The position numbers and the translations under genes were made by a program. Below the pieces are notes generated by a model. That model made no database searches, was not told the origin of the DNA, and saw only the letters and a list, made by a program, of their open reading frames with translations. A stretch of DNA of 64,000 nt. Origin: Owenia fusiformis. Taxonomy: Eukaryota; Annelida; Polychaeta; Sabellida; Oweniidae. Shown here piece by piece: positions 1 through 8,600 of the stretch. Position 1 is the first letter of the stretch, and each line of letters begins with the position of its first letter. The stretch is from positions 34,682,867 to 34,746,866 of the forward strand of contig CAIIXF020000008.1 in NCBI GenBank assembly GCA_903813345.2, read 5' to 3'.

Positions 1-202
1 AACATTGCAAGCTTAAACTCCCTAATATGTCACTAATTATCGGTGGTGACATAAATGTTCCTCGAGTAAGAATTATTAACGTACCCTCAACGTTTAGTAA
101 TTCCATATCCCACATGTACCACCCACTCGATAGCTTGTTAAAGGCTGCATTTTTGAATTAAATATTGTTTTCTAAATTCATATATCTCAGAAAATTACAC
201 TA
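1..202. other. part of intron 2 of the proximal tetraspanin gene
   Basis: A+T-rich sequence. I searched the minus strand for the expected third exon (a RYLQT-like motif after an acceptor) and did not find it, so the gene should continue beyond base 1. Confidence 0.5.
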
Positions 203-439
203 CAGTTGGGGACATAAATAAATGACAGGTGGATTTGCTGAAGTGAGGATTTCCCATGTTAAAAATAAGAGAATTTACAAGAGGCCATAAATCAGTGGAT
301 GAGATTATACAAAATGTAAAATATACAAATTTTAAGGGATATGTATCCAGACAATATTGGAAATTATGGGCTTTCAGACCACCATAATTAGGAAATGGTG
401 ATCGAAAATCGACCTGTCATTTATTTTTGTCCCCAACTG
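203..439. mobile_element. 237-bp non-autonomous Tc1/mariner-type element (MITE)
   Basis: Terminal inverted repeats of about 32 bp start with CAGTTGGGGACA at both ends and differ at only about two positions. TA dinucleotides flank the element at 201-202 and 440-441, the target duplication typical of Tc1/mariner. There is no coding capacity. It lies in intron 2 of the proximal tetraspanin gene; its TA target begins three nucleotides after the exon 2 border. Confidence 0.85.
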
Positions 440-444
440 TATAC

Positions 445-1454
445 CTCAACAATCAACGATGAAAATATTGAGCCACCGAATCCAGAGAGTATGTCATCGA
501 AGAACAACATGATTTTTATACTGCACCCACTCTTGTACAATGTCACATTGGTTTCGTTGTAGTTTGGGTGCATGTTGAAACTGTGAACGCCTTGATGTAT
601 ACAGGGCCTGGGGGACATCGGGTCACAACAACTAAATGGCACATCGTCCGTGTAATATTGGTTATTTTTCATTTTTCTATAATCAGAGGCACAATGGGTA
701 ACATTAAGCAGGATAGAATTTTGATAATAACAATGGGCATCTAGTAATGTATTAAGCATAGCAGAATTTTGAATGTAAGAAGAAAAAAGCCAAATTGAAA
801 GCCCGGGATTGAAAGGTTATGTTTTTTTGGAATGTAGTTTGTAGTTTTATAAATTCATCATTTCGTATCGTCTTTATTTACTTACGCTTGTACTTGAGGA
901 GATTTAAGATCGAGAAAACCATTACTGATCCAAGAGATATTAAACCAATCAGTGTAATTCCCAACGCCGCAGCAATTGTATTCTAAATTTAATGCATCAA
1001 TTGTTCTTTTCACTTGCACGCCATTTTTGTAGTTCCTCAACGATTTCATAATCCCATGGTTGAATGAGTGACGCAACATATGTGTGTGGCTAAAGCACAT
1101 GGACGCCGCGGATATAATGATGATTTGGACGGTGAGCATGATAACCATATAAAGGACCATGACACTCTCGAATCTCTGGCGGGTATCGTAGAAGCTGCAA
1201 TCATAGCAGATTTTTGCGCCGACGATATGGAAAAATATCAATATAGTCCCAACTGAGATAAGCATATGGGGAAGTAAATTATAGTGGTCGTAAAACAAAA
1301 GAATATTTATACGGACTTCGATTTTGGATCCTAAGTAAAGGCCCATGAGCACAACCGCCACTCCAAATACTGCGAGGGAGGCATGAAATCCAGCAGCCAC
1401 TTGTCCCAATGTTTGCCTCCCTCTTTCTGTAAATTGTATAGCCAGGACAGCCAT
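445..1454 (-). CDS. PRPH2-like: peripherin-2/ROM1-like tetraspanin, proximal copy (exons 1-2; 3' end off window)
   Basis: Four-pass membrane protein of the tetraspanin superfamily, PRPH2/ROM1 branch; the vertebrate members shape photoreceptor disc rims. Exon 1 is 1454-886 (569 nt, donor GTAAGT); exon 2 is 676-445 (232 nt, acceptor ATTATAG, donor GTATAC). Joined, they give 267 residues. Three hydrophobic segments lie near residues 18-41, 58-82 and 97-120. The large extracellular loop has CCG at 161-163, then DWFNISWISN, then VPFSCCDPMSPRPC in exon 2, which closely matches vertebrate peripherin-2. The intron phases (2, then 0) equal those of human PRPH2. The start is the first Met, in an AAACATGG context, before the conserved N-terminus. 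Exon 3 is not in 1-444; from the sister gene's 972-nt intron it should lie beyond base 1. Exon 1 is about 77% identical in protein to the gene ending at 4470. Loop sequons are at N166, N172, N230 and N233. The retinal role is known for vertebrates and only inferred here. Confidence 0.9.
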
Positions 1455-2133
1455 GTTTCTCCAAAGTTACTCATTCATCAAAATGCTTTTAAGATTTAAT
1501 CCAAATTAAAATCTAAATAGTGTCTTTCTTCTCCGTGATTGCTACTTTACATTCTTCATGTTTCTTCTTCTTGTATATTTTCGAAAATATAACAAACAAA
1601 ACAGTTGCCATGTGATGTATTATTACAAAGCAATGCCATATGTGACGTCACATACTACAACAATAAGACCAAATGTAATTCTGATTTTCCAGCCATGACG
1701 TCATGTACTGTTGCTATGGTGAACTTTGTATATACATCAAATTTAATTTTGATATTGAAGAGAGGTCAAGATCATTAGAGGCTTAATGTCAGCAGATGCC
1801 TCAGTTCAGCTTTATAAAATTAAAGGGAATGATAATATCGTATAATGAAATGTGGTATACTTGTAATATATTGTGTGATATAGCTGGAAATTCTAAACCT
1901 CGGCTAACTGAAAATCGTCCGAGAAATAGGTTTAAATGTAAAAAACAAAATTAATTTGAATTCGTCGTCTACCGTTATTTGTAATAATGTTTTTTTTATG
2001 ATAACTGATCTATAAACATTTATTGGCAGCATCTTCAATTCATGTTTAATTTATTAACACAAAACAACAACTACATTACACCTGAAGAAATTACTTGGGC
2101 AGCTTTTATTGTACATTAACCGTTCAAAAAGGA
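1455..2133. other. intergenic region between the two tetraspanin genes
   Basis: This stretch holds the upstream region of the proximal gene, including two CRE-type palindromes at 1643-1650 and 1696-1703. It also holds the far 3' flank of the distal gene, with a minus-strand AATAAA at 2105-2110. I see no further gene. Confidence 0.6.
1643..1703. promoter_or_regulatory. paired CRE-like palindromes upstream of the proximal gene
   Basis: TGACGTCA occurs twice, at 1643-1650 and 1696-1703, about 190 and 245 bp upstream of the start codon at 1454. Full 8-bp CRE palindromes are bound by CREB/ATF bZIP factors. The second gene has the same arrangement in aligned flanking sequence, which supports a conserved promoter element. 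Function is inferred. Confidence 0.55.
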
Positions 2134-2353
2134 ATTACAAATATTGCACTAGTCCCTTGTGAGAGTTTGCCGAATTTCTTCTAAATATATTTCATCATTT
2201 GCTTAGAAAACTGTTTATTTCCGATTCCCTTTTACACAACCAAGCCGAGTTCAGAAAGAAATTGCAAGTACGGCACAGGTCCCATGTGGGTATTTTCTTC
2301 TAAATATATTACATCACTATCACTTTCTTAGTAAACTGTTTCTTTCGGATTCC
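2134..2353. repeat. degenerate direct duplication in the 3' flank of the distal gene
   Basis: Positions 2134-2228 and 2261-2353 are diverged copies of the same segment, about 126 bp apart. Shared blocks include TTCTTCTAAATATATT and AAACTGTTT. A weaker third match starts near 2381, inside the end of exon 3 (ACAGCACAGG against ACGGCACAGG). The copies lie mostly in the presumed 3' untranslated region and look old. Confidence 0.6.
2214..2219 (-). terminator. candidate polyadenylation signal of the distal tetraspanin gene
   Basis: AATAAA on the minus strand, about 160 nt after the stop codon that ends at 2376. A second AATAAA lies at 2105-2110. Which one is used cannot be told from sequence. Confidence 0.4.
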
Positions 2354-2375
2354 AAGCCAAGTCACGCCCTTTTTG

Positions 2376-2561
2376 CTAGCCATACAAGATACAGCACAGG
2401 CCATCGCAACCACAGCAACGACAACAACAACAAATGCCATCGCAACAGCGAAAGGGGCACTCATCCATCAGGTACCCAGGCGCACTGCCACGCGCCATTC
2501 CCGACATTCGAGCCGTAAATATCGACGTTTGGAGGTACCGCATTTGTAACAACACAATCCA
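2376..2561 (-). CDS. PRPH2-like: exon 3 of the distal peripherin-like gene, with cysteine-rich tail
   Basis: This 61-codon exon was found by joining frames across intron 2. It starts after TTTTCAG at 2562 in phase 0, as exon 3 of human PRPH2 does. It encodes the end of membrane segment 4 (WIVLLQ), then MRYLQTS at the same distance from the splice site as LRYLQTS in human PRPH2. About 20 residues of small and basic type follow, then a 27-residue block with 12 cysteines, including a run of four. That block is written by a TTG/TGT-rich stretch, so codon-repeat expansion may have made it. The minus-1 frame of the same stretch is hydrophobic; the frame used here is preferred because it alone continues the conserved family motif. 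Confidence 0.85.
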   Translation of the reverse strand, partial: WIVLLQMRYLQTSIFTARMSGMARGSAPGYLMDECPFRCCDGICCCCRCCGCDGLCCILYG

Positions 2562-4470
2562 CTGAAAATGGACATAATGCTCATAATAAAGAATATAGCA
2601 TATCTGAACACATGCTTAATGCCTCAGTCACATTTGATCTACGGCAACCGTACGGCTGTCGTAGCTTCCCAAAACCGAGAGAATGCAACATAAAATAAAC
2701 GGATAATCAATACGATGTAGATTTTCTATATTTTTGGGAAGCTACGGTCGCCGTACCGTACGGTTGCCGTACCCCTGGCGTAGAGTAAATGTGGCCGAGG
2801 CTTTAATGAACATGTAGATGGTGATATATGCATGGGAATAGTTTGTGAGGATCTATATCCCCGATAGAATCTAAACTCTTTTGTTAGTCATGTATTATCT
2901 TAAATACTTTAGGAAATCAAAAAACCATTCATTTTCAACAACTTGTGTAAATATGAATATACTAGCTCAACATTTAATTACTCAATGCAAGGGTTTTTTG
3001 AACATGTCCTCCACCCACCTGAATAATCAGTTTGAGCTGTATTTAACAGTCATACATGGTTTTAAACGATAGGTTTCGAGACATATTGTGCACGTTGAAA
3101 AATGAGGTCTGTTAAGCTAAATTATCCAAGGGAGACGTTTCTTGCTTCTAGAGATAACTATATCACCATGTATATATGTTTTAATTGATGGGAATAATGT
3201 TGAGACCATTTGAAGGGTTATCACAAATAATTATTTTTGAATTTCAGTGGATTGAATTGCAATAATAAAGACAATTGAATAATTAGAAAAACGTTCCAAT
3301 GTACAGTACATAATGTCGATTAACGCTCATCATGAGTGGTTTCATTCGTTTTTTTGCTGTGTATGTTCATCAAGAGAGAAATATTAACGTACTCTGAGAA
3401 ATTTGTAACGTACGTGTTTGAATTAAATGTAATTTTCAATATTGAATGGCTCAGAAACGGCGTGAATTCAAATGCGTTGACGCATGGTTATATATGTAGT
3501 AGTTATAGTCAATGCATTTAGTGGAGAGCCTACCTCTACAATTGATGATGTAAAGATGGAACGTCCAAATACAGAGAGAAGTTTCTCAAAGAATAACATG
3601 ATTTGTTTACTGCACCCATTCTTGTACAGTGTCACTTTGGTTTTGTCGTAATTTGGGTGCATGTTGAAACTGTGAACACCTTGATGTATACAAGGCCTAG
3701 GAGACATCGGGTCACAACAACTAAATGGTACATCGTCCGTGTAATATTTGTTATTCTTCATTTTTCTATAATCAGAGGCACAATGGGCAACATTAAGCAT
3801 GATCGAATTTTGTTAATAAGAAGTTCACAATCAAAATGTTGGATCATGTTATATAAAATTTAAAAATTCTTTCCGTTTCGTCATTATTTAATGCAACTTA
3901 CGCTTGTACTTGTGAAGATTCGAGATCGAGAAAATCATTTCTGATCCAAGAGACTTTGAACCAATCAGTGTAACTTCCATTGCCGCAGCAATTGTAGTCT
4001 AAATGTAGTGCATCAATTGTCCTCTTAAGATGCAGACTATTCTTGTAGTTCTTTAATGAATTTATTATTCCATGGTTGAATGAGTGACGCAGCATATGTG
4101 TGTGGCTAAAGCACATGGAGGCAGCGGCTAAAATTATGATCTGGAAGGTGAGCATGATAACCATATAAAGAACCATGACACTCTCGAATCTCTGGCGGGT
4201 ATAGAAGAAGCTGCAATCGTAGCACATTTTAGCGCCAACAGCATGCAGAAATATCAAGGTACACCCAACTGAGATTAACATATGGGGAAGTAAATTATAG
4301 TGGTCGTAATCCACAAGAACACCAAAGCGAACTTCGATTTTGGATCTGAGGTAGACGCCCATAAGCACAACCGCCACTCCAAATACTGCGAGTAGGACGT
4401 GGAATCCAGCAGCCACTTGTCCCAATCTTTGCCTTCCCTTTTCTGTAATATTTATCGCAAAGGCAACCAT
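2376..4470 (-). CDS. PRPH2-like: peripherin-2/ROM1-like tetraspanin, distal copy (complete, 3 exons)
   Basis: Complete tetraspanin of the peripherin-2/ROM1 branch. Exons are 4470-3902 (569 nt), 3765-3534 (232 nt) and 2561-2376 (186 nt), 987 nt in all, or 328 residues plus stop; human PRPH2 has 346. Splice signals: donor GTAAGT and acceptor ATTATAG for intron 1 (136 nt, phase 2); donor GTAGGC and acceptor TTTTCAG for intron 2 (972 nt, phase 0). Membrane segments lie near residues 18-41, 58-82, 97-120 and 243-275. The large loop carries CCG at 161-163, DWFKVSWIRN, FSCCDPMSPRPC (204-215) and C241, giving the six loop cysteines of the family. MRYLQTS (274-280) right after membrane segment 4 matches vertebrate peripherin LRYLQTS. 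The tail is unusual: 12 cysteines in the last 27 residues, where vertebrate tails are acidic. Same strand as the proximal copy, whose start codon lies 3016 bp away: a tandem duplication. Confidence 0.92.
2562..3533 (-). other. intron 2 of the distal tetraspanin gene
   Basis: A 972-nt intron bounded by donor GTAGGC (ending at 3533) and acceptor TTTTCAG (ending at 2562), phase 0. It carries the fold-back element at 2620-2802. The rest, 2807-3533, is A+T-rich and I recognise nothing in it. Confidence 0.8.
2620..2802. mobile_element. 183-bp fold-back MITE flanked by TTAA
   Basis: The two halves are inverted copies. The left arm starts GCCTCAGTCACATTT and the right arm, reversed, starts GCCTCGGCCACATTT. 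Both go on through CTACG, GCAACCGTACGG and GTAGCTTCCCAAAA. The right arm carries extra bases in the middle. TTAA lies at both edges (2616-2619 and 2803-2806), as for piggyBac, Kolobok or Sola3-type elements. No ORF. Its near end is 58 nt upstream of the exon 3 acceptor, so the intron transcript could form a long hairpin there. Confidence 0.75.
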
Positions 4471-5132
4471 GGTCCTTTCAAAGATACGAAATCACCATAG
4501 TGTTCTTTGATTTATTCCTAATCTCATATGTAATTATTCCTAACTACTCCAAGGGTGCAACCCTTCATTCTTTATGTCTCTTTTACTTTTGTGTCTTCCG
4601 TTGCCAAGTGATATATGCTTACAAAACAATGCCATTCATGACGTCATACAAATCAAATTCTCATTTCCCATCTATGACATCATATGCTGTTGATATGGCT
4701 ACATGAATGTTTGAAAACAATTTCCATCGTGATAAACTCCAATAAAAGAAACAATTTATTAATGAAACCAAATATATGGAAACAGAAAAAATGATATGAT
4801 ATTTGAGGACTAACTACATGAGTAATCACGTGTTCTGATATGTGAAACCTATCAATTGCAAGCTTATTTGGAGTCTATGTTGTTCAAGTGGATTTTATAT
4901 ACATGAATACATTATTTAGACGTTTAAAAATCCGTTTGATCATCACCGATGTTAAAGGGCATAATCGAGTTCTACGAAGTAGCAACAGCCTGGAGCCACA
5001 GGGACTTTTGCTGTCAAAATGGAACATATTTGACGTTGATCATGAACAATTGTAAAACTTATCTGTTAGTAACAATCAAATACACAAACAAACGATGAAA
5101 CATGTAAATGATATCTATCTGCTTGGTCAAAA
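4471..5132. other. upstream region of the distal tetraspanin gene
   Basis: Contains the CRE-like sites described separately. Apart from those I see no gene or repeat in this A+T-rich stretch. Confidence 0.5.
4639..4682. promoter_or_regulatory. CRE-like palindrome and a degenerate partner upstream of the distal gene
   Basis: TGACGTCA lies at 4639-4646 and a one-mismatch version, TGACATCA, at 4675-4682, about 170 and 205 bp upstream of the start codon at 4470. The flanks (CAATGCCAT before the first, GCTGTTG or CTGTTGC after the second) align with the matching region of the proximal gene, so the block was carried through the duplication. Confidence 0.5.
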
Positions 5133-5357
5133 ATGCCTTTGAAGTTACAGAAGATATTCAAGAAGAAAAAGAAACCTCGAATATTTCTGCTATCACCGAT
5201 CTTGGGTGCAGAGAATGAAAACATGAACAAAGTTCCAAAAAAGATATATGAACTTAAGAAAATAAATATGAAAACTGGTGAAACAGAAATTCCAAGTGAC
5301 AACATGAAAAGTACAGAACCGCTACACTTAGAAAATGATAGCGCTGGAAATGAGTAG
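5133..5357 (+). CDS. doubtful small ORF or terminal exon, 74 codons
   Basis: An open frame of 74 residues starts at ATG 5133, eight codons after an in-frame stop. The product is lysine-rich near the start (five lysines in a row) and more acidic and polar towards the end, with no membrane segment or motif that I recognise. Two AATAAA signals follow at 5440-5445 and 5455-5460, 80-100 nt after the stop, as expected for an mRNA 3' end. It could be a small single-exon gene, the last exon of a plus-strand gene, or chance. Confidence 0.25.
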   Translation: MPLKLQKIFKKKKKPRIFLLSPILGAENENMNKVPKKIYELKKINMKTGETEIPSDNMKSTEPLHLENDSAGNE

Positions 5358-5460
5358 GCCTAATGTCTAGACGGGTCTTGTTCAATGTGCGGCTACAGAG
5401 GAATGATCTCCACTGCCAAGTTCCAAAACAAAGTTCGAAAATAAACGTTTGTCAAATAAA

Positions 5461-5834
5461 GGAACAGGCTATATAGGAACAGGCTGATAATTTGATATTT
5501 TGTAATAATGATTAAGAGGTTCAAATTGATTCGGAAAATATTTGCTTTTGGCCAACAATACATGTTTAATGTTTTGTACCCATTGATTTATACAACAACG
5601 AATTTGTGAGGATAAGCAAGCCATATTTTATATTCAGTATCATCTGTCCATGTTAAGAACAAAACTATACGATAAAACTCATATAAAATAAGCAATTCTT
5701 TACTGACTAAAAGTATATGAGGTGCAGTAGCCGTACCCATCTACAGGTAAATGACCACGTGAGTTGCTCAGCTAAAATGTTTGAATGATTTGGCCTGCAA
5801 AATGATGATGCACATGTACGTATGGACAATCTCG
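5461..5834. other. unannotated intergenic sequence
   Basis: I recognise no gene, repeat or regulatory site here beyond A+T-rich sequence leading to the transposon that starts at 5842. Confidence 0.4.
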
Positions 5835-6932
5835 GGTGGACCAAGGGCGTTACAATACCCGGGAATTTATCGGTTCGTCCAGTACTTGTTTGTGATAGCG
5901 CCCTCTGTAGGTCACTGTGCTTATAGCCTACAGTAATACGGGGTGGGATATCGGGAATTCGGTCAGTTTCTATCCGTCGATTTCGCTATGAATTGAAGCA
6001 AGTGTGACCACTTTATCCACTTAAACAATTTGATAATTGATTAAATCTTTAAACAAAATCGATAAACACGTTATACACTTCCTATCTCCTTAGAAATTAG
6101 CATGTATTTATGGATTGTGTTTTCGAACAAGGCTCGACCCACCCCAATAGGGAAATCCTTATGCTAATTAGTATGACGTCATATTTTCCTGGGGAATCCT
6201 AGATTTCAAGGCCTCAGTCTGTTATTGTGTCAAATGTAAACGCTCTTGGGACGCTCTTTTGCAGACAGAAAATTGACAGATTAGCTTTTAACTTTCAGCT
6301 TTGATGTTTAAATATTCTGTATTTCTACCGGACTTCTTGCTGAATATCATATAATGTTATAACTTGATTTGGATCATTGCCTGATTGATCATTCTGAAAT
6401 TTTGATTGTGATTCATGATTGATTGGCAAGAAAAATAATTCCTATTGTTTTCCAGCGAAGTCAAAATGTTACAGCATGAGTTATAATGTCGAGTTTGCAT
6501 CATGTTAAATTCTGCTAGTGATTAGAAGTCCATGCACAAGCATACACATAAGAGACAAACACACCCAGGCTCCAGGCCGTGGATGGAAATATAAAACTAT
6601 TTAAGGCACAAACTGGTATTAATAGACCGATATGTAGTGTCTGCCATGTATTGAAGGTAAACCAATCTGTATTATTAATGTTTCTTCTATCAATACATGG
6701 GTTGTGCAATAGAAAAGCAATGGCACAATCAAAAATGTGCATATCAATCGTGAATATCTCTCGGTTCAAAGCTTATTTCCAACAGAATCGTGTCAAAATA
6801 TGTGTCTGAGTAACAGTTATACATTATAAGATCGCAAACTCTTACCAATTATCAGCCGAATGGCTCATTTTCAACGAAATGTCCTTAAGACAACAGCCCT
6901 GGGTCGCGCCTGAGACCAAAAACTACTTCAAA

Positions 6933-8142
6933 CAAGGGCGTTACAATACCCGGGAATTTATCGGTTCGTTCAGTACTTGTTTGTGATAGCGCCCTCTGTA
7001 GGTCACTGTGCTTATAGCCTACAGTAATACGGGGTAGGATATCGGGAATTCGGTCAGTTTCTATCCGTCGATTTCGCTATGAATTGAAGCAAGTGTGACC
7101 ACTTTATCCACTTAAACAATTTGATAATTGATTAAATCTTTAAACAAAATCGATAAACACGTTATACACTTCCTATCTCCTTAGAAATTAGCATGTATTT
7201 ATGGATTGTGTTTTCGAACAAGGCTCGACCCACCCCAATAGGGAAATCCTTATGCTAATTAGTATGACGTCATATTTTCCTGGGGAATCCTAGATTTCAA
7301 GGCCTCAGTCTGTTATTGTGTCAAATGTAAACGCTCTTCATGCTTGGGACGCTCTTTTGCAGACAGAAAATTGACAGATTAGCTTTTAACTTTCAGCTTT
7401 GATGTTTAAATATTCTGTATTTCTACCGGACTTCTTGCTGAATATCATATAATGTTATAACTTGATTTGGATCATTGCCTGGTTGATCATTCTGAAATTT
7501 TGATTGTGATTCATGATTGATTGGCAAGAAAAATAATTCCTATTGTTTTCCAGCGAAGTCAAAATGTTACAGCATGAGTTATAATGTCGAGTTTGCATCA
7601 TGTTAAATTCTGCTAGTGATTAGAAGTCCATGCACAAGCATACACATAAGAGACAAACACACCCAGGCTCCAGGCCGTGGATGGAAATATAAAACTATTT
7701 AAGGCACAAACTGGTATTAATATACCGATATGTAGTGTCTGCCATGTATTGAAGGTAAACCAATCTGTATTATTAATGTTTCTTCTATCAATACATGGGT
7801 TGTGCAATAGAAAAGCAATGGCACAATCAAAAATGTGCATATCAATCGTGAATATCTCTCGGTTCAAAGCTTATTTCCAACAGAATCGTGTCAAAATATG
7901 TGTCTGAGTAACAGTTATACATTATAAGATCGCAAACTCTTACCAATTATCAGCCGAATGGCTCATTTTCAACGAAATGTCCTTAAGACAACAGCCCTGG
8001 GTCGCGCCTGAGACCAAAAACTACTTCAAATAGCCCTCCCCTAATTATATTGGATAATCACATTTATGCGTGCGCGCGCAGCTCATCCAATGAACGAAAC
8101 GCCACTTCCCGCTGAAATCACCGGGTATTGATCTTTCCCTTG
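6933..8142. mobile_element. non-autonomous DNA transposon (inner copy, 1210 bp)
   Basis: A full-length copy of the same element lies inside the outer copy. Its ends are CAAGGGCG at 6933 and CCCTTG at 8142. It is flanked by a 7-bp duplication CTTCAAA at 6926-6932 and 8143-8149, the same duplication length as the outer insertion. It differs from the outer copy by about four substitutions, an extra 7 bp near 7339 and one A near 8163, so the two copies are close relatives and the insertion is recent. Confidence 0.85.
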
Positions 8143-8262
8143 CTTCAAATAGCCCTCCCCTAAATTATATTGGATAATCACATTTATGCGTGCGCGCGCA
8201 GCTCATCCAATGAACGAAACGCCACTTCCCGCTGAAATCACCGGGTATTGATCTTTCCCTTG
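8031..8262 (+). repeat. two tandem copies of the transposon's right-hand 113-bp end
   Basis: TAGCCCTCCCC...CCCTTG occurs at 8031-8142 (inner element) and 8150-8262 (outer element), separated by CTTCAAA. It looks like a 119-bp tandem repeat but is fully explained by the nested insertion. Each copy has an alternating purine-pyrimidine run, GTGCGCGCGC. Confidence 0.8.
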
Positions 8263-8269
8263 GGTGGAC

Positions 8270-8600
8270 CATGTGGTATGTATTATCGCAAATTAATCAG
8301 AAGCAACAAGGTCTTTGTTTTTGTTGAGTCAATAAGTTTCAACATATGGACATTGACATTCCAGTGCAGATCGTATTATACCCACCATACATATAGTCAT
8401 TGATACCGGAGGCCTCTAATTCCATTTAAAGTGGGTCCTCGAAACAAGAATGTTCACGTTTGTACTACTAATTCAGTCTGCACCTCAAAAAGAAAAAAAT
8501 GATAAAAAGCGAACGATAAACGCTCCTTGCGTTCTTCTTTTTGATGAAGAAACGTTCGCTATTTTGACGCAGCACAGTTTTTTCGAAAGTTACACTAATG
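8270..8600. other. unique sequence between the transposon and the satellite array
   Basis: About 330 bp in which I recognise no gene or repeat. It ends in ACTAATG directly before the first array base at 8601. Confidence 0.5.

Larger units (their letters stand above)
5842..8262. mobile_element. non-autonomous DNA transposon (outer copy), interrupted by a copy of itself
   Basis: The outer element runs 5842-6932 and resumes at 8150-8262, about 1204 bp of its own sequence. The termini are CAAGGG...CCCTTG, and both ends share an inner CAATACCCGG in inverted orientation (5'-CAAGGGCGTTACAATACCCG against CAAGGGAAAGATCAATACCC). A 7-bp target duplication GGTGGAC flanks it at 5835-5841 and 8263-8269. 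There is no credible transposase ORF. The superfamily is not assigned; 6-9 bp duplications occur in P, Dada, hAT and Mutator groups. Confidence 0.85.

Noticed and set aside
1068-1256. Plus-strand ORF opposite exon 1 of the proximal tetraspanin
   Set aside because: A shadow frame of a well-supported coding exon.
2881-3521. Two plus-strand ORFs of 61-63 codons
   Set aside because: They lie in intron 2 of the minus-strand tetraspanin gene, in A+T-rich sequence, with no motif.
6515-6809. Overlapping 84- and 76-codon ORFs in both transposon copies
   Set aside because: They have no similarity to a transposase and are present twice only because the element is doubled.
5842-8030. The 1.09-kb direct repeats as the two LTRs of a retroelement
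   Set aside because: There is no internal region between them and the ends are not TG...CA. The nested insertion of a terminal-inverted-repeat element explains both copies and the 119-bp repeat.
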